Of a DNA stretch of 64,000 nucleotides, positions 56,335 to 64,000 are shown piece by piece. Numbering within the stretch: the first letter of the stretch is position 1; each line of letters opens with the position of its first letter. This stretch comes from Drechmeria coniospora. Taxonomy: Eukaryota > Ascomycota > Sordariomycetes > Hypocreales > Ophiocordycipitaceae. The translations under genes and the position numbers were made by a program. The notes under the pieces are model-generated. The model searched no databases and was not told the origin of the DNA. It saw nothing but the letters and a program-made list of their open reading frames with translations. The DNA lies in contig NC_054389.1 in the NCBI RefSeq assembly GCF_001625195.1, forward strand, positions 6,630,520 to 6,694,519. The letters are read 5' to 3'.

Positions 56335-57912
56335 TCATGCGTCGCCATTGGCCAGCTCTTCGGCTGAGATTCTCAAATCGTAGTTGATGTCAAAGCACTC
56401 GGCGAGCAGCTCGCTCACGCTTCCCTGGCCTTCCGGAATGTCACCGTTTACCACAAACTTGCCGTCGACCCTCATGTTGTCGAGAGAAGTGAGCTGCGAT
56501 GGGTAAGCGGGGAAACTGGTAGGCTCAAGAATGCCGGCCTACCTTCATGCTGTACGGGTATAGCTCCCGAACGGAGGAGACGCCGCCGTTGTTCTTCACC
56601 TCGATGAGGCATCGCTTCAATGTTTGGAGCTGGTTGTAGATGGGTAGCAGCGCCTCCGACACCGGCTCCGACGCGAGCATGAATGAGTAGATGTAGGCGT
56701 AGCTCCGTCGGATCAGGTACAGCATTGTTCGCTGTGTCCACAAGTCGGCCGGCCGCCCCTTGTCGTCGAAGAAGTTGCCACCCTGTCGGTTCTCATCAAT
56801 CTTGTCGAGCTGGCGCTGAAAGTCGTACAAGTCTGTCTCTCGGAGAGACCAGGCCTGAGTCAAGGAAAGCTTCTCCAGTTGGTTGCGAATCCCCACCAAG
56901 TTGTCGTACGTCGGCCGCCACTGATCGGCGACTTGGCCCTTCCTGCGCACGCGTCAGCCGGGGCAGCATGAGCGAGCAGGACATGGGATGCGTACCGCTC
57001 CAAGACGAGGTCAGACCACTTCAAGCACCGGCTGTAGAGGTCGCAAATCTCGGGCCCACCGGGAGGCTCCGTGCCATCCTCCGACGTGAATTTTCCGCCC
57101 TTGCGCTGCTCGCCAATCTCCACCAGCTGCTTACGCAGCCTCTGCACTTCGGTCGTGGAGAACTGCGAGGAATCTTCGTTAACCGTCGTCCAAGGATACC
57201 AAACACCCTCCGAGGCAGAATGGTCAACTACACACCTTTGTCTTTGTGTTTGCGAGGGAAACCTGTCGCAGTATGGAAATCATCTTCTCATGCATCACGA
57301 GCAGGGGCTCTCCGATCCTTTCCAGCCGCTGCTGCAGGCTCGCCAGCATGCTTTTGCACAACTCCACTCTCTTGGTCAAGAGCGCAAGGAGATATGGCGT
57401 CGCCTCCGTGTCCTCTTCTTCCTTCGCCTCGTTGATGCTGCGAGATAACTTTGCCAGCGAAGAGTTGATGCTCTCCAAATCCTTCGCAGAGTACAGGTCG
57501 GATTCGGTAAGGTGGTCGAGCAGCCGCTTGATGGTTGACGTGAGGGCGACGGCAGCTGGAGCCTCCTTGTTGCGGCCGATGGTCAGGTAGAAGAGGGACA
57601 GCAGCTGGAAGCAGCTCTCCATGACCTTGTCGACTTCATGCGGACGGCAAGTCAGCCGCACGTCAGAATTCTCGACGCAGCTCGTCGCGACATACCTCTG
57701 TTCTCCTCCGTGTTTCCCGTCTCGTCGCGGATGGCGTGCAGCTCCTTCACCTGCTCGATGGTTTTGTCATAGAGGGGAATCACATCCTGACTGCGAATAT
57801 ATGTCGATCGGTCCTGCTTGAGGAGCAGGAGTTGGTCACGGATGGTGACGAGGTGATCCAGGACGGCCCGTTCCCGAGTGTCCTGTGGCGCTGGAACGGC
57901 TGGTGTGTCCAT
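56335..57912 (-). CDS. UPF0662 protein (DUF2408 family)
   Basis: Conserved fungal protein of unknown biochemical function; a relative is fission yeast SPAC30C2.08. Exons (minus) 57912-57696, 57633-57236, 57162-56996, 56942-56543 and 56493-56335 give 446 residues. The protein is all-helical with two related halves. The first has HLVTIRDQLLLLKQDRSTYI, FQLLSLFYLTIGRNKEAPAA and LTSTIKRLLDHLTESDLYSA. The second has VGIRNQLEKLSLTQAWSLRE, TDLYDFQRQLDKIDENRQGG, YIYSFMLASEPVSEALLPIY and NQLQTLKRCLIEVKNNGGVS. The end is an acidic segment (EGQGSVSELLAECFDINYDL). Start choice: the ATG at 57912 precedes the conserved helix; a longer in-frame stretch begins at TTG and was rejected. All four introns restore conserved sequence. 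It is divergent from the P1 gene. Confidence 0.92.
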
Positions 57913-58681
57913 CCTGAACAGGCTGCTGCTGAGCTTTTCGGCGACGTGGGCTGATGAGTAAAGCAATTCGATGGCTGTCAATGGGCGAATTTCGGGGATG
58001 TTCTAGGTTCGGCAATGATCCAGACATGCGCCGGTTTTGCGTCGCGATACTGAACAATGAAGGTTCCAGACCTTCCGTAGAAATGATGTCGCGGGGCGGC
58101 AAACAAGCCAAAGCTGGGGGTGGAGGCCCACTATGGCTATGCCGGGGTGGGTGGGAGTGGTGGGTGGTGACGTTGTCGGAGCTGATGGTCGTCCAGCAGT
58201 GGAGACGAGATTCGGACAGGGGATCGGATTCAAAAACGGAGATGCTCAGTTGATGGCGCAGCACCGGAGGATGGAAATGCTACAAGCGGCTGCGTCTCGG
58301 TGGCAATCTTTGGCTGCAGAAGCAAGGCAAAGTTGATGTGCAGGCAATCGCTGAAGTGATTGCCGGCCGCAACTTGCAGGCGATGCCATGGTGGGGGGAA
58401 CTTCACAGGTGGGGTATCCTCTGGTCGAATTCGTACAGTCGAGCGGTGATTGGTCGCAGGGTTCATGGCCAATCAGGGCTTCCTAGGTCGACCCTATCCA
58501 CATCGGAGATCGGGAAAACCTTTGATCCCTTCCACTTTAGGTCTTCAAAGCCCTCCAGGCGAATTTTGGGTGCCATAGGATTTTTCTGTGGACGGCCGGC
58601 TTGGTGAATCATTACTACAACCACCGAACGAAGCATTGTGTAGATCGCTCCATCAACGCACGCCTCACACAACCAGTCACA
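57913..58681. other. Shared promoter region of UPF0662 and P1 genes
   Basis: 769 bp between divergent starts. A GGGTGGGAGTGGTGGGTGG G-rich stretch lies near 58150. No gene was recognised. Confidence 0.55.
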
Positions 58682-59265
58682 ATGTCTACTGCCGAGCGCG
58701 CTTCGTCCTACGCGGCGCTGATCCTCGCCGATGAGGGTCTCGATATCACCGTAAGTGTCACATGCGCAATCGGTCTCCATGCCTTCCTGTGCCGTCGAAG
58801 AAATTCGACGATGCCCCGCCACCGCTGCTGCGTGTGCGCTGACACGACCTTGAATATAGTCCGACAAGCTCCAGGCTCTGATCAAGGCCGCCGGCATCGA
58901 GGATGTTGAGCCCATCTGGACCACTATCTTCGCCAAGGTACGACTGAACCGACGACGAGAACTCGCAGCGACGTGGTCCGAGAAGTTGCATCGCTGACCG
59001 ACGATGATGATGGTTTAGGCTCTGGAGGGCAGGGACGTCAAGGATCTCATGGTCAACGTCGGCTCTGGTGGCGGTGCCGCCGCCCCCGCTGCCGGTGCCG
59101 CCGCCGGTGGTGCTGCCGCCGCCGACGCTCCCGCCGCCGAGGAGAAGGTTGAGGGTAGGTTTCAAGCCTCTGCGCATGGCGGCCACGGACATTGCGGGTT
59201 TGCTGACATTCGGTGCAGAGAAGGAGGAGTCGGACGAGGATATGGGTTTCGGTCTCTTCGACTAA
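58682..59265 (+). CDS. RPP1: 60S acidic ribosomal protein P1
   Basis: Stalk protein of the large ribosomal subunit that recruits elongation-factor GTPases as P1/P2 dimers. Exons 58682-58750, 58860-58937, 59019-59154 and 59219-59265 give 109 residues, typical of P1. The N-terminal helical dimerisation domain reads [16 protein letters not shown] then [32 protein letters not shown] leads into a flexible Ala/Gly hinge. The acidic tail ends [12 protein letters not shown], the conserved C-terminal peptide of stalk proteins. The sequence resembles P1 rather than P2 ([15 protein letters not shown]). Four exons with introns of 64-109 nt fit fungal ribosomal-protein genes. It shares a divergent upstream region with the UPF0662 gene. 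Confidence 0.97.
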
Positions 59266-59682
59266 ACTGCCAACCTGCGACGACTGTTTTCTTGCTTCTA
59301 TGTACTTCAACTGCATGGCTTCGGGGTTCCCAATGGATCAATCATACAGGATGGAGAAAACGCGACAGATCTCGCGGACCTGGACCGAGTCGCTTCGTTC
59401 ATGCGATGATTCGATAAACGCGCTCGGACGACGGAGTTTTCGCGCGGGTGGCGAGTTGGTCAATTGAAAGACTTCGGAAAACCAAGATGCTTTCTCTCCC
59501 CGATGAACATGGTGGCCACGTGACGTGACGTGAGACGGGATCATGACACTGTATGATGGTGACAACCGAGGCCATTTCGATTTTGCTACGCGCTTGACGT
59601 GTTTGGTTCCAGCATGCCTTTGATGTGCGCCGACGTTCTCCCATGTATTCTGACGACACGGCCAGCGGCCAGCACGTCGCCG
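59266..59682. other. Convergent 3' region between P1 and UBX genes
   Basis: Contains both 3' UTRs; a GTGACGTGACGTGAGACG short repeat lies near 59519. No gene was recognised. Confidence 0.5.
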
Positions 59683-60813
59683 CTACTTGACGATGAGGAC
59701 GGATGAAGGGACGAAGCCTGCCTCCTTCAACGTCTTGGACATGTCCAGCTCGCCCTCAAACGTTTGCCTGGGGAAGGTGGTGGAGAAGCTCGTCACCGGC
59801 TGGCCCGTCTCGCCCTGGACCATCTGGGCCAACTCAAACAAGGTGGTCTCCGCCGGCAGCGTCTTGGTGAGGTTGCCCGAGCTGGTTTGCAACCGTAGGC
59901 GGGCCTCCTTGCGGTCGCTCTTGGGCTTCGTCGCAGGCACGGCGGCAACCGGTGCCGCTGCGGGGAGCTCTGGTGCTCGTCCCTCTCGCGCAGCCTTGGC
60001 CTCGTCGGCGATGCGGCGGCGCTCAGCCTTGTCGGCTTCGATCTTGGCCTTGATGCGTTTCTTGGCCTCCATATCCTCCTGCTTCTCCAAACGCTTGCGA
60101 GCGGCTTCCTTGATCTGCTCCTTGCGGGCAAGCTCTTCCTTGGCGTCCTGCGTCTCCCTCGTGGCCTTGTGGCGGATTCTCTGCGATGCGAATCACGGTC
60201 AGCAGATGGAAACTTGCACAGCACGCGGTAGGCTTCGGGGCCATGCACCTCGTTTCGTTTGTTCTCCTCCATGTCCTCGGCAGACATGGCTGCCTTTTTG
60301 GCCTTGAGGCGCTCACGGAGCAACTCGAGCTTGGCCTTCTTCTCCTCCTCGGTCAAGGGGGCGATCTCCTCCGTAGACTCGGAGAAGTCTGCGTGATCTC
60401 TGAGACGAGAATTAGCGAGCATTGGCACCATGCGACGAGAGCGTAGACGAACGTCTTCGAGGCGTGGTAGCTGGCGAGGTCATGGTTGCGAAACCGCTTG
60501 CCGCAGTCATTGCAGATGAGCGACTTGGCGACTTGACCGCTCTCCAGCTCTGCAATTTTCGCCTTCGTCTCGTCCTCGTCCTCACCCTCGTCCTTGTTTG
60601 CCTCGGCAGCCTGTATCTCCTCCAGAGACTTGTCCTGATTGTCCTCGAGCCACTGGAGAGCACCTTGCACTTGCGCCACGAGTTAGTGACATGGCGGGAG
60701 GTGCGGTGCGTGGGTGTAGGCGGAGACGTACGTCCTCCGCTCTTCTTGACGGCAAGCTCGGACCGAGTCTTGTCGAAGCCCATATCAATCAGTTGCTCCA
60801 GATCGGAAGGCAT
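59683..60813 (-). CDS. UBA/UBX domain protein, Cdc48 cofactor
   Basis: Probable adaptor that brings ubiquitinated clients to the Cdc48/p97 ATPase. Exons (minus) 60813-60732, 60669-60453, 60399-60249 and 60180-59683 give 315 residues. The UBA domain (about 1-40) reads SDLEQLIDMGFDKTRSELAV then SGG and LQGALQWLEDNQDKSLEEI after intron 1. A C-x2-C/His zinc-finger-like segment follows (CNDCGKRFRNHDLASYHASK). A long charged coiled coil carries EEKKAKLELLRERLKAKKAA and KEELARKEQIKEAARKRLEK. The C-terminal UBX domain (about 230-315) includes ARLRLQTSSGNLTKTLPAET, FSTTFPRQTFEGELDMSKTL and KEAGFVPSSVLIVK. The architecture matches the UBXN1/SAKS1 type. All three introns restore conserved or coiled-coil sequence. 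Confidence 0.93.
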
Positions 60814-61245
60814 GGTGGCGGTTCGAACGTGACGGAGCTGTAGGCCAGAGTTGAGGCGGCACGTGGTCGAGAGCTACGAGGAAATAGATGATGGTGGGGT
60901 AAAGATCCAATCAGGTATCGGCAAGGACGATGACGAAAGGGTGTTTGGCGGGACTGCAATAAAGTGATTCCGCGTCGGAGAACGACTCGATCCACAGGCT
61001 TATCGCGTGCAGTACCTTGATTACCTGTGGCCCTTTTATTTGGAATTTTGGTGCATTTTTTCTTTTCAAACGTCAGGCTCGCACACGACCATGTGAAGGC
61101 ATACTTTGCTCATAATATTGCACATTCGCGCCTTCTTCGAGCAGGGAAAGTGAGGTACGAACACCTGCAAGTACGTATTCTTGTACTCCGTACTGTAAGT
61201 GCAGTAGTTCGCCAGCGCCCAGCTGATCCACCAGCAGTGCGACAG

Positions 61246-61821
61246 CTAACAAGGCAGACCATGCCCGCTGGATGCACTCGATCGTAGTGGCCGATGATAC
61301 AACGCCGATCTTGTATAATGAGCTGCTACAGTCAAATAGCAATGTACAAGGCGACATAATCCCATCACGTGCGTGAACTGTTCTGGCACGCATTCCCCGC
61401 CACGGCAAAAGTGTTGGTTGATTGTCTGAATGCTCGAAATCAGGCTCCGCCAGCTCTTGACGCTGGTAATCAATACACTGGGCACCAGGCGAATACACTG
61501 CTGCGCAAAATAAATCACATTTGCTCCGATACGTCGAGACAAAATCGACCCGGCCTCCATCAATCTCCGTAAAAGTTCAGCACTCCCAGCCGATGGGAAG
61601 CTGGAAAGAGTTCGGTCTTGTACCTGGCCCGAGGCTGAGGGAGAACGTGGCATCACATAATCTGAAAAGTCTCGAATCTGTCCGTGATATGTGCACGGCA
61701 TGCCACTCTTCACCATCTCTAAACGCCGCCGAATGAGGACTAACCAGTGCCAAGAGAGCAGCATGTCCATGGGTTCTTTTTGCTGGTATGGCGATAATAC
61801 GATACTATCTACATTGGCCAT
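61246..61821 (-). CDS. Doubtful hypothetical reading frame
   Basis: Not recognised. An ATG-started frame of 191 residues in a block less GC-rich than the flanking genes. The translation has amphipathic helix-like stretches (SAELLRRLMEAGSILSRR, LITSVKSWRSLISSIQTINQ) and five Cys near its C terminus. It has no low-complexity bias, unlike most chance frames in this window. No domain, signal peptide or clear membrane segment was seen. It may be a real orphan gene, a decayed fragment, or chance. Confidence 0.3.
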   Translation of the reverse strand: MANVDSIVLSPYQQKEPMDMLLSWHWLVLIRRRLEMVKSGMPCTYHGQIRDFSDYVMPRSPSASGQVQDRTLSSFPSAGSAELLRRLMEAGSILSRRIGANVIYFAQQCIRLVPSVLITSVKSWRSLISSIQTINQHFCRGGECVPEQFTHVMGLCRLVHCYLTVAAHYTRSALYHRPLRSSASSGHGLPC

Positions 61822-61929
61822 AAAGGGTCATGATAAAGACTCGAAAGCCGAGACCACCTCCCTGTACCTGTATTCTTCTGGCTTCTACTTGGCTGCTGGT
61901 GCACTCCTGTACAAGGACTTTTTTCGTTG

Positions 61930-62115
61930 CGCAATGAAGTACGGAGTACTTGTCCCGTACTTCTTGAACTGACACTTGAATTAATAATGCCTGCACTTAC
62001 TGCAGTGCTTGCTGTTGCATAGGCGTGCATGTAAGTACTTCATACATGCGAGTACCAGCAGGCAAGTACTTGCAAGTATGTATGGAGTACACTGTACCTT
62101 GTGCTCTATTTTTTG
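61930..62115. repeat. GTAC-motif cluster
   Basis: Contains AAGTACGGAGTACTTGTCCC, GTAAGTACTTCATACATGCG, AAGTACTTGCAAGTATG and GGAGTACACTGTACC. It lies 560-750 bp upstream of the VAP start. Confidence 0.65.
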
Positions 62116-62611
62116 TACTTGACCTCGTTCGCTTTAATACTCGCTCTTCAGGGGGGTGACACTCGCTACTAGCCGAACCAGGTTTAGATCGGACGGCAAC
62201 CCACCCCTGAGAGGCCAGCTCAGCTCTTGCGGATGGCAGCCCGTTGCTCAGTGCACGCCTGATACTGGCGACCGCCTTGGCAGTTCTCCTCTGTCCCCTC
62301 CGTCCCTCCGTCTCTTCCAGTCCGTTAGTGTCAAGTGGTCCGAGCTCTAGACCGAGAGCGGGCAACTCGCCATACGGCGCATCGAAGCTGAAACGATTGA
62401 TTTTCTTTCTTCGTCGCTCGCCAGTTTCCTCCAGCCGCCCTGCCTATTTTCCTGCTTCTTGCTCGTCTCTCACCTCCATCCCGTCCAAGGTCAACGCAGT
62501 CGAGGTCCGTTCGTCGTCACCCGCGCCCTCCTTGCTGTCACGTCCATCCGTCGCTTCCAGACATATCTCCTCACACGACTCCTCCCGCTCGCTTCCCCAG
62601 CGTTTCTCAAC

Positions 62612-62626
62612 CCCCCCCCCCCCCTC
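62612..62626. repeat. Poly-C tract
   Basis: Run of 15 C about 50 bp upstream of the VAP start codon, probably within the transcribed leader. Confidence 0.9.
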
Positions 62627-62676
62627 GTCACCGGCAGCATTCACCAACTCGAACCGCGCATCGCGAGCCGCGCATC

Positions 62677-63926
62677 ATGTCGGTCGATATCGAGCCTTCC
62701 GAGCTGAGCTTTCGCCGTACGTCGTTTGGGCGTATCCTTGGGTCCGATGGGACCGGATTCGGCTGACACGCACCCGTCCAGGCCCCTTCACCGTCGAGGT
62801 CTCGCAGATCTTGACGATCAAAAACCCAACCTCCTCGCCCCTCGCCTTCAAGGTACTCTACCCATCACGCAGTTGGCTCCACTCGAGTTGCATTGCCTCG
62901 TGCTAATGCCCTACCCGCCAGGTCAAAACTACAGCCCCGAAACAGTACGACGGCCCGACCGGACCGGCCCCGACCGGACCCTACCGTATTGCGGGAACGG
63001 CGGCTGATACTCCATTCGCAGATATTGCGTCCGACCAAATGCTGGCCGTATCGAGCCCGGTCAGGACTTTGACGTCACCGGTGCGCTCAGTATCCATACC
63101 TTGTCACGCTGTACCCCTCGACTAATGGAGACCAGTCCTCCTGCAAGCGATGAAAGCCGACCCTCCCGCCGACACGAGATGTCGCGACAAGTTCCTCGTT
63201 CAGTCTGCACCCATCACCCCCGACAAGGAGTTTGCGGCCATTTCTTCTGTGGTAGGTGCCCTCGACGGCCAACTCGGATCTGCTTCGATCAATCAACTGA
63301 CGGCTTCGGGCCAGCTTGACGCAACCGACAAGAGCCAGATCCAGGAGCGCAAGATTCGCGTCAACTGGCTGGCCGCCAACGGGGGTCATGATCAAGCGTC
63401 CAACTCGGTCCCGTCGTCCCATGGGACGCCCAACAGGCAGTCCATGATCAATGGGGTAGGCTACGCCCGACTCGCACCCCGAGGTGCCTAGGTACTGATG
63501 GATCCGTCGCAGCTGGTCAGCGAGACCCCGGAGGCATCCCGCACTTACATGTCCCCCAAAAACGACCTAGAGTCGACGCCCGTGTCGGCCCCCCCGGCGT
63601 ATACGTCTGACGAGACGAGGGACGTCGAAGACAGAAAATCGGACCCCTCAAAGTCAGCCGCGTCCCCGGCCGCCGGCGGCGCCGGTTCGGATTCCGCCAA
63701 GGTCACCCTCCAGGAGCTCAAGGCCAAGCTCGCCAAAGCGGAGGCCGAGCTGGTGAACCTCAAGGACAGCGGCCTTCGGCAGCGCAACGTCAAGGCCGCC
63801 ACCGAGGAGGTGAAGAAGGTCGGGGGTCAGACCGTCCAGGCCGTCAAGCAAGCCGACGGCGTGCCCGTCCAGGTTGTCGCCATGCTCTGCCTGATGAGCT
63901 TCCTGCTGGCCTACTTCTTCTTCTAA
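62677..63926 (+). CDS. SCS2: VAP/Scs2-type ER membrane protein (MSP domain)
   Basis: Tail-anchored ER protein whose MSP domain binds FFAT motifs of lipid-transfer proteins at membrane contact sites. Exons 62677-62716, 62782-62852, 62922-62944, 63022-63080, 63136-63251, 63315-63455 and 63513-63926 give 287 residues. The MSP domain (about 1-125) reads MSVDIEPSELSFRRPFTVEV, SQILTIKNPTSSPLAFKVKT, TAPKQYCVRPNAGRIEPGQD and CRDKFLVQSAPITPDKEFAA. A Ser/Pro-rich linker, a coiled coil (LQELKAKLAKAEAELVNLKD) and a C-terminal membrane anchor (VQVVAMLCLMSFLLAYFFF) follow. Exon 3 is only 23 nt. The fifth intron (63252-63314) is 63 nt without a stop, so retention would insert 21 residues; its GTAGGT donor, CTGAC branch and CCAG acceptor argue for removal. 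Confidence 0.94.
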
Positions 63927-64000
63927 ACGAGCCATGGCCCAGGCCGATCCGGTGGCTTGTGAAAAATCTAGGACGGGTAGCCGACGGGTCACCCCGAGAC

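Larger units (their letters stand above)
60814..62676. other. Divergent intergenic region between UBX and VAP genes
   Basis: Promoters of two divergent genes, 1.86 kb apart. It includes an AT-richer block with a 191-codon minus-strand ATG frame (listed separately), GTAC motifs near 61170-61200 and 61930-62115, and a poly-C tract at 62612-62626 about 50 bp before the VAP start. Confidence 0.5.

Overview
The window is nuclear DNA from a filamentous ascomycete. Genes carry many short GT-AG introns (about 49-138 nt), coding regions are GC-rich, and the families found (NOT3, Sly1, Bzz1, VAP, Iec3, GtaA-type glutaminase, sedolisin, UPF0662/DUF2408) all have typical filamentous-fungal form. Sordariomycetes, probably Hypocreales, is my inference from gene style and not a computed placement. 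There is no sign of operons, phage, plasmid, CRISPR or an intact transposon.

Layout. 1-8 kb: CCR4-NOT subunit NOT3 (+), an unrecognised acidic protein (+), a long gene-poor stretch, then a C2H2 zinc-finger regulator (+). 12-14 kb: a coiled-coil protein with a GM130/Bug1-like N terminus (+). 16.5-24 kb: NADP-isocitrate dehydrogenase with a probable dual start (+), an Iec3-type INO80 subunit (-) and the SM protein Sly1 (-). 26-32 kb: a 1,516-residue PNUTS-like PP1 regulator (+) and translin (-). At about 33 kb lies a U2 snRNA gene (-). 34-46 kb: a secreted sedolisin protease (+), a secreted glutaminase A (-) and an anion:cation-symporter MFS permease (-). 48-53 kb: a second C2H2 regulator (+) and the F-BAR/C1/SH3 protein Bzz1 (-). 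54-64 kb: a small unknown protein (-), a YCII-like protein (+), a UPF0662 protein (-), ribosomal stalk protein P1 (+), a UBA/UBX protein (-) and a VAP/Scs2 ER-contact protein (+).

Together the genes are mostly housekeeping: mRNA life cycle (NOT3, PNUTS-like, U2, translin), membrane traffic and contact sites (Bug1-like, Sly1, Bzz1, VAP), chromatin (Iec3), metabolism and translation. The 34.7-45.9 kb stretch is the most accessory-looking part: secreted protease, secreted glutaminase and small-solute permease could together scavenge nitrogen.

Exon boundaries were chosen by hand from splice signals, reading phase and family conservation; every listed CDS closes in frame. The intergenic regions are long (up to about 4 kb) and hold clusters of a dispersed GTAC-centred motif (TACTCCGTAC / AAGTACTT type), several tandem repeats, poly-C tracts and a diverged in-frame 117-bp duplication. 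I found no clear new biological system. The best leads are the PNUTS architecture in a fungus, the GTAC motif clusters, and two stop-free introns whose length is a multiple of three.
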